NCBI RefSeq assembly: GCF_910593785.1
Contig: NZ_CAJVAP010000009.1
Location: forward strand, 49,612-113,611
DNA length: 64,000 nt
Direction of reading: 5' to 3'
DNA from: Leucobacter soli
GTDB lineage: Bacteria; Actinomycetota; Actinomycetes; Actinomycetales; Microbacteriaceae
Of this stretch, positions 55,767-64,000 are shown piece by piece (within the stretch, counting starts at the first letter, position 1; every line of letters begins with the position of its first letter). Made by a program: the position numbers and the translations under genes. Under the pieces are notes generated by a model. That model did no database searches, was not told where the DNA came from, and worked only from the letters and a program-made list of their open reading frames with translations.

Positions 55767-55810
55767 GTTCGCCCCTCTCTCGCCGCCGCCCGCACATGCG
55801 GCACTGCTCA

Positions 55811-55823
55811 GATCGTATATTAT
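55811..55823 (+). promoter_or_regulatory. Candidate GntR operator of hpaH operon
   Basis: GATCGTATATTAT, sharing 12 of 13 bases with the site upstream of hpaG, lies 45 bp upstream of the hpaH start. It suggests that one regulator controls both hpa transcripts. Confidence 0.5.
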
Positions 55824-55851
55824 CCGGTGCGCGCCGTGCGTGGTCCTGGCG

Positions 55852-57048
55852 TCATGGGACGGCTCGGCCGTCGACGCCGAGCAGCCTCCGGAGCTGATCG
55901 TGCGGCAGACCGTAGCGGGTCGTGCCGTTGATGCCGGTCATGGTGTCGGAGGCGAGCATGGCGTTGACGATCGCCTCCTCGGTGGCTTCGATCGCCGCGT
56001 AGAAGAGCGGATCGATCCGATCGTTGCCGAGCGCCGTCACGGGGTAGGCGAGCGGACCGATCCCGGCGCCCGATCCTACGGGGATCTCGCCACTGCCGGT
56101 CGAGAAGCAGAACGCCAGATCACCGCTGCCGTTCTCGCCCGCACCGCCGAGGCGCGCGATGCCGAGGGTGGCGCGCTGAGCGAGCCGTGCGCACTGGTGC
56201 GGGAGCAGCGGCGCGTCGGTGGCCACGATCACGATGATGGATCCGCTGCCCTCCGGCAAGGCGCCGCCGAACCGGGCATCCGGCGCCTCGCCATCAGCCC
56301 CGGCGGCGCGTTCCGCATCGCCGGGCAACTCGATAGCCGGGCCCACGAGTCGGCCCTCGATGGTGAGCCGGCGTCGGCGCCCGTGGTTCGCCTGTACGAG
56401 CACGCCGACGGTGTAACCGCCGTCCTTCGCGGGGACCACTCGTGAGGCGGTGCCGATCCCGCCCTTGAAACCGTGGCAGACCATGCCGGTGCCGCTCCCG
56501 ACGCTGCCCTCGGGCACATGCCCGCCGCGCGCCTGCTCGATGGCCCGATGCACGTGCTCCGGGCGTACATGGAAGCCGTTCAGATCGTTGAGCACGCCGT
56601 CCCAGGTCTCACCGACGACGGGCAGCGACCAGTACTCCTCACCGGCAGGGCGCGAGGCGACCTCGTGCGCGACGAGCGCATCCCGCACGACGCCGACGCT
56701 GTGGGTATTCGTGAGGCCGATGCAGCTCGTCAGCAGTCCCGACTCGCGCACCCACTCGAGCCCGGTCATCTCACCGTTGCCGTTCAGGCGATGCGGCGCG
56801 GCGTACAGGGGGTGGCGCCACGGCTCGTCGCGCGGAACGATCACCGTCACGCCCGTGCGCACTGGGCCCTCGCCCGGCACGAGCTCGCCCTCGCCGGAGA
56901 TCAGCGTCGTATGCCCGACCCGCACGCCCGCCACGTCGGTGATGGCGTTGAACGGGCCGTTCGGCAGAGCGCCCATGGCGAGCCCGAGATCGCGCGCCTT
57001 CCGCCCGGAGGGCGCGCCATAGATCTCGCCTGCTTCGGATCGCGCCAC
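55852..57048 (-). CDS. P1/S58-family self-processing aminopeptidase (DmpA-like)
   Basis: 398-aa N-terminal-nucleophile hydrolase of the DmpA / beta-peptidyl aminopeptidase family. Opening block: NAITDVAGVRVGHTTLI; then VGSGTGMVCHGFKGGIGTAS. The autocleavage site is Gly269-Ser270 in GSGSIIVIVATDAPLLPHQ, with Ser270 becoming the nucleophile of the beta chain. GTG 57048 is chosen (AAGGGGG upstream); earlier in-frame codons lie in the hairpin. It may release amines or amino acids from short amides or beta-peptides. Its link to the neighbouring amine catabolism is inference. Confidence 0.87.
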   Translation of the reverse strand: MARSEAGEIYGAPSGRKARDLGLAMGALPNGPFNAITDVAGVRVGHTTLISGEGELVPGEGPVRTGVTVIVPRDEPWRHPLYAAPHRLNGNGEMTGLEWVRESGLLTSCIGLTNTHSVGVVRDALVAHEVASRPAGEEYWSLPVVGETWDGVLNDLNGFHVRPEHVHRAIEQARGGHVPEGSVGSGTGMVCHGFKGGIGTASRVVPAKDGGYTVGVLVQANHGRRRRLTIEGRLVGPAIELPGDAERAAGADGEAPDARFGGALPEGSGSIIVIVATDAPLLPHQCARLAQRATLGIARLGGAGENGSGDLAFCFSTGSGEIPVGSGAGIGPLAYPVTALGNDRIDPLFYAAIEATEEAIVNAMLASDTMTGINGTTRYGLPHDQLRRLLGVDGRAVP

Positions 57049-57080
57049 TATGCGCCCCCTTCTCGTCCGGCCCGAATGCG

Positions 57081-57119
57081 ACGGGCCCGCACCCAGTCTC
57101 GGGTACGGTGCGGGCCCGT
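57081..57119. terminator. Terminator hairpin of the aldehyde dehydrogenase gene
   Basis: Perfect 13-bp arms 57081-57093 and 57107-57119. It lies 36 bp beyond the aldehyde dehydrogenase stop and before the peptidase start. No U-tract. Confidence 0.6.
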
Positions 57120-57154
57120 TCAAGCGCATGCTCGGGGCGGCGCCCGATCAGCGG

Positions 57155-58567
57155 TCAGCCGCTGATGACGTGGGGCTCGGCGACGGCCTTGAGTCCCATG
57201 ACGCCGAACTCCCGGCCGTAGCCGGACTGCTTCGCGCCGCCGAACGGCACCATCGGGTGGAGGCCGCCGTGCGAGTTGATCCAGGTCGTTCCCGCCTGCA
57301 GACGCGAGGCGACCGCGAGGGCCTTCGAACGATCCGAGGACCACACCGAGGATCCGAGTCCGACCTCGAGCTCGTTCGCCAGCGCCACCGCCTCGTCGAG
57401 GTCGGAGTAGCGGATGATCGGGAGGGCGGGGCCGAACTGCTCCTCGACCACGAGCGGGTTGTGCGGGTCGATGTCGGTGACGATCGTCGTCGGGTAGAAA
57501 TTGCCCGGAGCGTCGTAGTCCGGGTCGCCGCCCAGCGCGACCGTCGCGCCGCTCTCCTTCGCCGCCTTGACCAGCCCATCGACCACGTCGAACTGCGCAC
57601 GGTTCTGAAGCGGGCCGAGGACATTGTTCTCGTCGAGGCCCACGCCCATCGGCACGTTCTTCGCGAACTCGACGAGATGCTTCACGACGTCGTCGTAGAT
57701 CGAGTCGTGCACGTACAGGCGCTTCAGCGCGGCGCAGGTCTGACCGGTGTTGATGAATCCGCCCCAGAAGAGATCCTCCGCGATGGCCGCGGGATCCGCG
57801 TCGGGCAGCACGATGCCGGCATCGTTCCCGCCGAGCTCCAGCGTGAGCCGGGTGACGTTCCCGGCCGATGCCTCGATGATGCGCTTGCCCACCGGCGTCG
57901 AGCCGGTGAACATGATCTTGCCGATCTTCGGGCTGCGCGTCAGCGCATCGCCGACCGTGCGGCCGGGGCCGGTCACGATGTTGAGCACGCCCTCGGGCAG
58001 CACCTGGTTCATGACGGTCACGAGTGCGAGCACCGAGAGCGTGGTCGTCTCGGCGGGCTTGATCACGACGGTGTTGCCCATGCGCAGCGACGGAGCGATC
58101 TGCCAGATCGAGATCATCATCGGCCAGTTCCACGGCGAGATCGCGCCGACTACACCGATCGGCCGGTAGTGCATCTCGGCGTAGCCGGACTCGTCGTCGA
58201 TGACGACCTCGACAGGGAGCGGCGTATCGGCCGCCGTACGGGTCCACACCTCGCAGCCGCCGACCTCGAAACGTGCGTTGGGGCCGTTCAGCGGCTTGCC
58301 CTGCTCGCGCGAGAGCAGCTCGGCCAGGGGTTCGGCAGCCGCTTTGATCGCGTCCGCGGCCTTGTGGAGGTAGGCCGAGCGCTCGGCGTCGCCGAGGGCC
58401 GCCCAGGACTTCTGCGCGGCTTCGGCGCGGTCGATCGCGGACTCGAGATCCGCCACGTCCTGCACGGGTGCCGTGCCGATCAGCTCATCCGTCGCCGGGT
58501 CGCGCACCTCGCGAGTCTCACCGCTCGTGGGCGTGATCGCCGCCAGCAGGCTGTCGTAGGTATCCAT
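57155..58567 (-). CDS. NAD(P)-dependent aldehyde dehydrogenase
   Basis: 470-aa aldehyde dehydrogenase. Cofactor region GVVGAISPWNWPMMISIWQI, Glu in LTLELGGNDAGIVLPDADPA, catalytic Cys278 in INTGQTCAALKRLYV, and C-terminal PFGGAKQSGYGREFGVMG. Given the amine oxidase and its AraC regulator 2-5 kb away, it may oxidise aryl acetaldehyde (a FeaB-like role), but the sequence alone would also fit a betaine- or succinate-semialdehyde-type substrate. Confidence 0.88.
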   Translation of the reverse strand: MDTYDSLLAAITPTSGETREVRDPATDELIGTAPVQDVADLESAIDRAEAAQKSWAALGDAERSAYLHKAADAIKAAAEPLAELLSREQGKPLNGPNARFEVGGCEVWTRTAADTPLPVEVVIDDESGYAEMHYRPIGVVGAISPWNWPMMISIWQIAPSLRMGNTVVIKPAETTTLSVLALVTVMNQVLPEGVLNIVTGPGRTVGDALTRSPKIGKIMFTGSTPVGKRIIEASAGNVTRLTLELGGNDAGIVLPDADPAAIAEDLFWGGFINTGQTCAALKRLYVHDSIYDDVVKHLVEFAKNVPMGVGLDENNVLGPLQNRAQFDVVDGLVKAAKESGATVALGGDPDYDAPGNFYPTTIVTDIDPHNPLVVEEQFGPALPIIRYSDLDEAVALANELEVGLGSSVWSSDRSKALAVASRLQAGTTWINSHGGLHPMVPFGGAKQSGYGREFGVMGLKAVAEPHVISG

Positions 58568-58681
58568 GGGTCCTCCACTTCGAGTTTCGGGGTCGTGATC
58601 AGGATACGTCGCGGTCGCCGGCGGGTCCTTGTCGCTCGGGGCTTCGGGGTTGTCTCACCGGGAACAGTCGCGTCAGGAGCC

Positions 58682-59725
58682 TCAGGCCCGGAGGCCGACC
58701 GTCCGGAAACCGGCGTTGCCCATGCTCGAATCGGGGGTGTTGCGGGACCTGGCCGAGTTGCGGTACCGGTTGCAGTACGAGGGATGGCAGAGGTAGCTGC
58801 CGCCACGGAGCACCCGCTCGTCCCCCGCATCGGGCCCCGCCGGGTCGGCGAGCGGCGAGCGCGCGTAGTACGCGGCGTCGAATCGGTCGGCGCACCATTC
58901 CCAGACGTTCCCCACCGCCTGCCACAGGCCGAAGCCGTTGGGGGAGAAGGAGCGGACGGGCGCCGTGCCGATCCATCCGTCCTCGGCGGTGTTCCGCACC
59001 GGGAACGCGCCCTGCCAGACGTTCGCGCGCCAGACGCCGTCGCTGCCGTCGATCGGGTCGTCCCCCCACGGGTAGGCCGCGCGATCGAGCCCGCCGCGGG
59101 CGGCCCGCTCCCACTCGGCCTCGGTCGGCAGGCGGCGCCCGGCCCAGTCGCAGTAGGCGGCGGCATCGTTCCAGCTGACATGCACGACCGGATGGTCGTC
59201 GATGCCCGCGAGCGATGTCGCCCTCCCACCCGGGTGCCTCCAGTCCGCCCCGCGAACACCGATCCACCACGGCGTGCCGGCGACGGGCCCCGTGATGTCC
59301 GAGGCCGGGGCCGCGACGAGCAGATGGAACACCGCCGACGACGCGAACCGCTCCGCATCGGTGACGAAGCCGGTGGAGTCGACGAATCGTGCGAACTGGG
59401 CATTGGTGACCGGTGTCGCGTCGATCTCAAAGCCCCGGAGTTCGACGTCGTGCACCGGGATCTCGCCGTCGGCGGGCAGCCCGTCGCCCGACGAATCGCC
59501 CATCGCGAAGCCGCCGGCGGGGATCGCGCACTGCTCGACCGGGTGCCGTACGAGCTGCTCGCTCGCCGCGCTGTCGGCGCTCGCTGCGCTGCCGGTGCTC
59601 GCTGCGCTCGCGGACTCGAAGCCCGCGCGTACGGCGACGGGCGCCGAAGCGTCGCTCGGATCCTCCGCACCGTCTGAGCGGGCCGGAGCGCAGCATGTCG
59701 GAGCGTGTTCCGTCGTGTTCCTCAT
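58682..59725 (-). CDS. Formylglycine-generating enzyme (sulfatase maturase)
   Basis: 347 aa. FGE-sulfatase fold from about residue 65: IPAGGFAMGDSSGDGLPADG, VTNAQFARFVDSTGF, HVSWNDAAAYCDWAGRRLPT and EAEWERAARGG. The redox/copper-binding pair Cys313 and Cys318 in GGSYLCHPSYCNRYRNSARS matches the catalytic cysteines of true FGEs, so it should convert a sulfatase Cys to formylglycine. An N-terminal Cys-Cys pair and a Ser/Ala-rich linker precede. No sulfatase is encoded in the window. Confidence 0.9.
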   Translation of the reverse strand: MRNTTEHAPTCCAPARSDGAEDPSDASAPVAVRAGFESASAASTGSAASADSAASEQLVRHPVEQCAIPAGGFAMGDSSGDGLPADGEIPVHDVELRGFEIDATPVTNAQFARFVDSTGFVTDAERFASSAVFHLLVAAPASDITGPVAGTPWWIGVRGADWRHPGGRATSLAGIDDHPVVHVSWNDAAAYCDWAGRRLPTEAEWERAARGGLDRAAYPWGDDPIDGSDGVWRANVWQGAFPVRNTAEDGWIGTAPVRSFSPNGFGLWQAVGNVWEWCADRFDAAYYARSPLADPAGPDAGDERVLRGGSYLCHPSYCNRYRNSARSRNTPDSSMGNAGFRTVGLRA

Positions 59726-59836
59726 GCGCCCACCGTACCGAGCCTCGAGGCTGAGTTGTAGACTGGGCCCAGATCACGCGGCCCGGATCGGCCGCCGACC
59801 GATGCCGCAGACCGAGCCGAGGGAGCCCGACCACTC

Positions 59837-60196
59837 ATGGACCGACGGTTTCCGGCGCGTCTGTTCTCTGCAGGCGAAGAGCCGGATGCGCGGTTCTCGC
59901 TCGCCAACGAGCGGACGTTCCTCGCCTGGATCCGCACCTCGCTCGCGCTGCTCGCGGGCGGGGTGGCCCTCGAAGTCCTCGGGCTCGGCATGCAGCCCGG
60001 CCTGCGACTCGCCGCGTCCATCCTGTTGATCGTCGCAGGCGCGCTCGCCGCACTGCAGGCGTGGTTCGGATGGCTGCGCACGGAGCATGCGCTGCGACTC
60101 GACCGCGCGCTGCCGCCCGCAGCGTTCTCGGCCGTGCTCGCGGTGATCGTGGTGATCACGGCCGTGCTCGTCCTCCTCGGCGTGCTGCTCGCATGA
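59837..60196 (+). CDS. DUF202 (YidH-like) membrane protein
   Basis: 119 aa with three predicted membrane helices. The DUF202 motif DARFSLANERTFLAWIRTSL leads into the first helix, and WFGWLRTEHALR links helices 2 and 3. Function unknown. Its stop overlaps the next DUF202 gene by 4 bp, so the two are made together and may pair. Confidence 0.82.
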   Translation: MDRRFPARLFSAGEEPDARFSLANERTFLAWIRTSLALLAGGVALEVLGLGMQPGLRLAASILLIVAGALAALQAWFGWLRTEHALRLDRALPPAAFSAVLAVIVVITAVLVLLGVLLA

Positions 60197-60549
60197 CCTT
60201 CCCGCCGGATGGGGGCGGCCGGAACGAAGCCGCCCCCGCGCCGCGGGACCCGGGCCTGCAGGCCGAGCGGACAGCGCTCGCCTGGCGCCGAACGGCGCTC
60301 GCGCTCGCCATCGGGGCGCTGCTGTCGATGCGACTGCTGCCCCCTGTTCTGGGCGCCTGGTCCCTGCTGTTCGGCGCGATCGGCATCGTGGTCGGCGCCG
60401 CCGTCGCCGTGCTCGAGCACCGCCGGTTCGTGCGGGGCGCGGCGACCCGCGGCGGCCTCCCCGCCGCGGACGGCCTGCCCGTGGCGCTCCTCACCGCGGC
60501 AGTGCTCGCCGCCGCGGTGCTCTGCCTGATCCTCGTGCTCGCCCGATAG
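60193..60549 (+). CDS. DUF202 membrane protein, second copy
   Basis: 118 aa, three membrane helices, with the shorter DUF202 motif DPGLQAERTALAWRRTALAL. It is translationally coupled to the preceding gene (ATGA). Tandem DUF202 pairs of one longer and one shorter type are common in actinobacteria. No function is assigned. Confidence 0.8.
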   Translation: MTFPPDGGGRNEAAPAPRDPGLQAERTALAWRRTALALAIGALLSMRLLPPVLGAWSLLFGAIGIVVGAAVAVLEHRRFVRGAATRGGLPAADGLPVALLTAAVLAAAVLCLILVLAR

Positions 60550-60555
60550 CCGGCC

Positions 60556-60613
60556 CGGGCGCCGCTGCGTCGCCCGAATCCCGGAATCGCCGGAATCCCG
60601 GACCGTGTCCGGG
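60556..60613. terminator. Hairpins between convergent DUF202 and amine oxidase genes
   Basis: CGGGCG/CGCCCG (60556-60561, 60571-60576) and a 7-bp hairpin CCCGGAC-CGT-GTCCGGG (60597-60613). Together they probably terminate both transcripts. Confidence 0.45.
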
Positions 60614-60631
60614 TCGATCTCGTCGACCGCC

Positions 60632-62707
60632 CTATGCCCGCGGCTTCCCGCAGGCGCACGCCGCGTTGCCGCAGCGGCACGCGTCGCCCGAGCAGCATCC
60701 GCATCCGCCGTCGGCGCAGCAGCCGCTCCCGCCCTCGGCGGATCCGGTGCCGCACGATCGGGCGTCCGCAGGCAGATCCATCGCCGGATTCTGATCGAGG
60801 AAGCCGTGCGGCTTGAACCAGAACCCCGAGTAGTCCACCGGCATGATCGGCCAGTCCTCGGTGCGGGGGATGTGAGTGGGGCCGAAGGTGTGCCACAGCA
60901 CGAGATCCTCGCCGTCGATCGAACGATCCTGCGCCGTCCACTCGGGCAGCCCGGCCCCCGGTGCGTGCGCATTCGGGTAGTCGCCCGCCGGGTAGAGCTC
61001 CTCCGGCTCGAACCTCGTGCCCCAGAGATGCTTGGTCGCGAAGTTCGCGCGGCCGTGCACGGTCGATTCGGGCTGCGCCGCGAGCAGCATCTTGCCCTCG
61101 GGGATCAGCCAGTACGCGGTCGGCTTGCCGACGTAGTTCGTGCGGTGGGCGGACCGCACCTCCCAGACGCGACCGGTGAGACCGTTCGCGATCCGCTGCG
61201 CCTCCCGCTCCGTCCTCAACTGCGTGTCGCTCCACGTGAACGCATTGCCGCGCGGATTCTCCGGACCGGTCGGGATCCTGACCGCCTCGATCTCGTGCAG
61301 CGTGTTGTCCTCGCCGTCGATCGCGGCGTCGATCCGCGCGCAGAAGAGATGCTGATGGATCGGAGTGAAGATGCCCGGTGCGATCTCCGGGCCGTGCGGA
61401 TCCTCGCTGCCGGGGATGCCGGCGCCCGCGAACACGATGCCGGTCGCCTTCGCCTCGACCTGGATCGAACCGTCGAGGTAGAAGTACCAGAAGAAGCCGT
61501 AGTCGTAGTTGCCCACAGTCGCGAAATAGCTCACGACGAGGCGGCGGCTGCGCCGGGTCTCGGGCGCCGCACCGAGCTCGCTGTGCTTCCAGAGGATGCC
61601 GTAGTCCTCCTCGTGCATGCAGATCGCCTGCGGGATCTTCACGGGGTTGCCGTGGTCGTCGGCGACGAACTCGTCGAAGTAGTGGATCACGCCGAGGCAG
61701 TCGCAGCCGAGCGCGAGCGAGTTCGCGTTCTTGCCGAGCAGGTACTCGCCGGCGTCGAAGTAGCTGATCCAGAAGCGGCTCACCGAGGTGTCGCCGTAGG
61801 GCACCACCATCTCGGGCACGCTGGCGCGATGCGCGACGGAGCGATCCTCGTCGCCGTCCCGCCAGGTGATCTGGTTCAGCACCAGGCCCTCCTGCTGCGT
61901 GAAGCCGACCCGGAACTTCCAGTTCTCCCACTGCACGAGACTGCCGTCGACCGAGAAGCTCGGCCCCTCGGGCTGCGTGATCTCGATCGGCTTGAGACTC
62001 GTGCGCGCGGGCCCCTGCACGTCGAGGCCGTAGTTGCCGTGCTGCTCGGGCACGGGGGTGTCGCCCTCGTCGTCGATGCGGATGACGCGCCGTTCGGTCA
62101 GGTCGACGTGCACCACGAGGCCCTCGATCGGGTGGGCCCACGGGTTGTCGCCCTCGAAGAAGCGCAGGTAGGTGTGCGAGCGCACCAGACGCCGGCCGAC
62201 CTCGTCCTCGCGGCCGAAGAAGCCGGGGGCGAGCGGGGAGCAGAAGGCGAGCTCCATGTGATCCTCGAGCCCGCGTCGCTTCATCGCCGCCTGCCACTCG
62301 GACGAGGCCTTCACGATGCCCGCGGCGTCCTCGTACTCCTCGAAGAGGTACTGCGGCTGGCCGTAGGGGGCCTCGGCGTTCGGCAGCACCCGGAACGCGT
62401 CGACCTCGCCGCGGCTCACCGATACGACCGCTTCCGAGGCGACGCCCGTGCTCCGCTCCAGCAGGGTGACGAGGACGCGGCGGTCCATCGGATCGCCGGG
62501 CCGCCAGGCGGCGAGCGCCGCCTTGTCGGGGTCGACGGGCAGCATGCGGGGGACCCGCGTCTGCTCGGTGGCGTGCCCGGCGTCGGTCAGGATCCGCCGC
62601 GCCGCCGCGATCTCGTCCGCGGTGAGCGGATCGAGCGGGTGCCGCACCTCGAGCGGAGTCGTCACCCGCTGCCCGTGCGTGTGCGTCGTGTCAGGGGTGT
62701 GCGTCAT
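60632..62707 (-). CDS. Copper/topaquinone primary-amine oxidase with a cysteine-rich C-terminal tail
   Basis: 691-aa amine oxidase converting primary amines to aldehyde, ammonia and hydrogen peroxide. Tyr401 in VGNYDYGFFWYFYLDG is the topaquinone precursor. The copper His residues are in IHQHLFCARID and near HTFGPTHIPRTEDWPIMPVD. The substrate-channel Asp region is IHYFDEFVADDHG. Residues 651-691 form an extra tail with ten Cys in CC and CxC patterns (CCADGGCGCC, CRCG, CAC), like a small metallothionein. It is about 50 aa longer than the Arthrobacter phenylethylamine oxidase. ATG 62707 has AAAGGAG upstream; divergent from an AraC regulator. Confidence 0.93.
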   Translation of the reverse strand: MTHTPDTTHTHGQRVTTPLEVRHPLDPLTADEIAAARRILTDAGHATEQTRVPRMLPVDPDKAALAAWRPGDPMDRRVLVTLLERSTGVASEAVVSVSRGEVDAFRVLPNAEAPYGQPQYLFEEYEDAAGIVKASSEWQAAMKRRGLEDHMELAFCSPLAPGFFGREDEVGRRLVRSHTYLRFFEGDNPWAHPIEGLVVHVDLTERRVIRIDDEGDTPVPEQHGNYGLDVQGPARTSLKPIEITQPEGPSFSVDGSLVQWENWKFRVGFTQQEGLVLNQITWRDGDEDRSVAHRASVPEMVVPYGDTSVSRFWISYFDAGEYLLGKNANSLALGCDCLGVIHYFDEFVADDHGNPVKIPQAICMHEEDYGILWKHSELGAAPETRRSRRLVVSYFATVGNYDYGFFWYFYLDGSIQVEAKATGIVFAGAGIPGSEDPHGPEIAPGIFTPIHQHLFCARIDAAIDGEDNTLHEIEAVRIPTGPENPRGNAFTWSDTQLRTEREAQRIANGLTGRVWEVRSAHRTNYVGKPTAYWLIPEGKMLLAAQPESTVHGRANFATKHLWGTRFEPEELYPAGDYPNAHAPGAGLPEWTAQDRSIDGEDLVLWHTFGPTHIPRTEDWPIMPVDYSGFWFKPHGFLDQNPAMDLPADARSCGTGSAEGGSGCCADGGCGCCSGDACRCGNAACACGKPRA

Positions 62708-62843
62708 CGGAACCGACTCCTTTCGGGCGCCGCGCGGGCGAGCGGCCGGCCGCTGCCCTCAGTATCGCACCGCCGGGCGGTCGCCCTCGCCGGGGTGTCC
62801 CGCTCGCCTCAGAATGTTATCCTCGCCTCGAGAGGTGATTCCC
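62708..62843. promoter_or_regulatory. Divergent promoter region, amine oxidase / AraC regulator
   Basis: 136 bp, very GC-rich, containing CCGGCCGC-type dyads but no clear -35/-10 pair. The AraC protein encoded to the right probably binds here. Confidence 0.35.
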
Positions 62844-63848
62844 ATGCAGCTCGCTCAGTTTTCCGCAAGGACGCGGGTCTCCGGAGCCGCTCCCGCGACG
62901 GTGCGCGCCGATGATCTCGCGGGCTTCCGCGCCCTCGTGTCGTCCTCGTTCGTACCGCTCGACGTCACGGCCGAGCGCTCCGACGCGTTCACCGCGCGGC
63001 TCTGCACAGCGGGTGCCGACGGCATCGCCTTCACCGAGGTCGCGGCGAAGCCGCATCTGGTCGAGCGCACGCCCGCCACGATCGAGTCGGGCGGCAGCGG
63101 ACAGTACAAGGTGAGCCTGCTGCTCTCCGGTTCCAGCATCCTCGTGCAGGACGGCAAGGAGCTCGTCATGCGGCCGGGCGATCTGTCGATCTACGACACT
63201 TCGCGCCCCTACTCCCTGCTCTTCACTGAGGAGTTCCGCAACCTCATCGTCATGTTCCCGAAGGATCGGCTCGAGCTTCCTGGGCCCGACGCCCAGCAGC
63301 TGACCGCCGAGTCGCTCGGCGCCGAGCACCCGGGGCTCGGCGCGGTGCTGACCGCCTTCCTGTCGCAGTTCCCGGAGCAGCTCACCGACCTCGGCCCGCG
63401 GGTGCAGACGAAGCTGGCGCACACGAGCCTCGACCTGATCGGAACCCTGCTGTCGACCATCCTGGGTGCGGATCCGGCGCAGCAGGATCCGCACCAGGTC
63501 CTGCTGCGGAGGATCCACGAGTACATCGACGACCATCTCGCTTCGCCCGACCTTTCTCCCGGCGGCGTCGCTGCGGCGCACTACATCTCGAAGCGGCACC
63601 TGCACGCGCTGTTCCATGAGACGGGCATGACGGTCTCGACCTGGGTGCGCGAGCGCCGGCTCGAGCGCTGCCGCCAGGATCTGCTCGATCCGAGATTCGA
63701 GGATCGGCCGGTGTCGGCCATCGCGGCGCGCTGGGGCCTGATGGACGCCGCGCACTTCAGCCGCGTGTTCAAAGAGACGTTCGGCGTCTCGCCCACGGAG
63801 TTCCGGCGCCTGGCGGGCGAGTCGCGCGACGGCCGGTTCCTGGGCTGA
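62844..63848 (+). CDS. AraC-family regulator (FeaR-like architecture)
   Basis: 334 aa. An N-terminal AraC-binding-like-domain 2 (about 20-200, with FRALVSSSFVPLDV and RPGDLSIYDTSRPYSLLF) is followed by a double helix-turn-helix (about 230-330). The latter has AAHYISKRHLHALFHETGMT, RRLERCRQDLL and DAAHFSRVFKETFGVSPTEF. The same architecture is known in FeaR, the activator of the tyramine/phenylethylamine oxidase genes, and the divergent position beside the amine oxidase supports that role. ATG 62844 follows AGAGGTG. Confidence 0.88.
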   Translation: MQLAQFSARTRVSGAAPATVRADDLAGFRALVSSSFVPLDVTAERSDAFTARLCTAGADGIAFTEVAAKPHLVERTPATIESGGSGQYKVSLLLSGSSILVQDGKELVMRPGDLSIYDTSRPYSLLFTEEFRNLIVMFPKDRLELPGPDAQQLTAESLGAEHPGLGAVLTAFLSQFPEQLTDLGPRVQTKLAHTSLDLIGTLLSTILGADPAQQDPHQVLLRRIHEYIDDHLASPDLSPGGVAAAHYISKRHLHALFHETGMTVSTWVRERRLERCRQDLLDPRFEDRPVSAIAARWGLMDAAHFSRVFKETFGVSPTEFRRLAGESRDGRFLG

Positions 63849-63905
63849 GCGGGCGGCCGCTGCGGTGCGGAGCGGCGCCGGTCGCGCGCCCGGGCGTCCC
63901 GGCGC

Positions 63906-64000
63906 TCAGACGTCGAGGCCGTTGAAGCGCTGCACCTCGCGCTGGTAGGGGGCCACGACCGACGGGGAGATCCGGCAGTCGAGCAGGATCGTGCCCCGCC
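63906..64000 (-). CDS. C-terminal end of a protein, possibly a thiamine-pyrophosphate enzyme
   Basis: Only the last 31 codons are in the window; the gene enters from the right edge. The tail reads RGTILLDCRISPSVV, then APYQREVQRFNGLDV and TGA at 63906. An ILLDCRI strand close to the C-terminus resembles the end of acetolactate-synthase-like TPP enzymes, but the fragment is too short for a firm call. Confidence 0.45.
   Translation of the reverse strand, partial: RGTILLDCRISPSVVAPYQREVQRFNGLDV

Overview
The window is a 64 kb chromosomal segment of a high-GC Gram-positive bacterium. Its GC content is high throughout, GTG starts are frequent, and it carries an actinobacterial acyl-CoA carboxylase with an epsilon subunit and LPxTG/sortase-C pili. 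Together these point to Actinomycetota, most plausibly Microbacteriaceae (Leucobacter or Microbacterium-like). The genus is an inference. I saw no tRNA, rRNA, CRISPR array, phage or insertion sequence.

Layout from left to right. 1-9 kb: a cut-off alcohol dehydrogenase, a PucR regulator, dGTPase, a CoA-type Nudix hydrolase, the carboxylase epsilon and beta subunits, biotin ligase and an APC permease. 9-18 kb: an amidohydrolase, then a divergent polyamine-type ABC transporter whose binding-protein gene is broken by an in-frame TAG. Next come a small-molecule kinase, a GntR regulator and a class III PLP enzyme that resembles phospho-lyases. 18-26 kb: a one-carbon/methylglycine module of PucR, PurU, dimethylglycine-oxidase-like enzyme, GlyA (behind a ZTP riboswitch) and FolD. 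26-40 kb: a frameshifted MalT/LuxR regulator beside a sortase-assembled pilus operon (1505-aa adhesin, shaft pilin, two class C sortases, a second pilin with an atypical LSTTG signal) and a DedA protein. 40-49 kb: an ArsR/SRPBCC pair, nucleoside hydrolase plus ribokinase, an APC permease and the PntAB transhydrogenase. 49-64 kb: aromatic amine and acid catabolism.

The last region reads as a route. A topaquinone copper amine oxidase (with an AraC regulator) and an aldehyde dehydrogenase would turn tyramine or phenylethylamine into the aryl acetate. HpaD, HpaE, HpaG, HpaH and HpaI would then take homoprotocatechuate to central metabolites under a GntR regulator. The ring hydroxylase (HpaBC) and the isomerase HpaF are not in the window.

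The most unusual points are these: a 10-cysteine metallothionein-like tail on the copper amine oxidase; an HpaG-type protein fused to an RraA-like domain; the LSTTG pilin; the kinase/phospho-lyase pair sharing an upstream 16-nt motif; two freshly broken genes (transporter binding protein, pilus-adjacent regulator); and a dispersed hairpin family with a conserved loop and a covarying stem.
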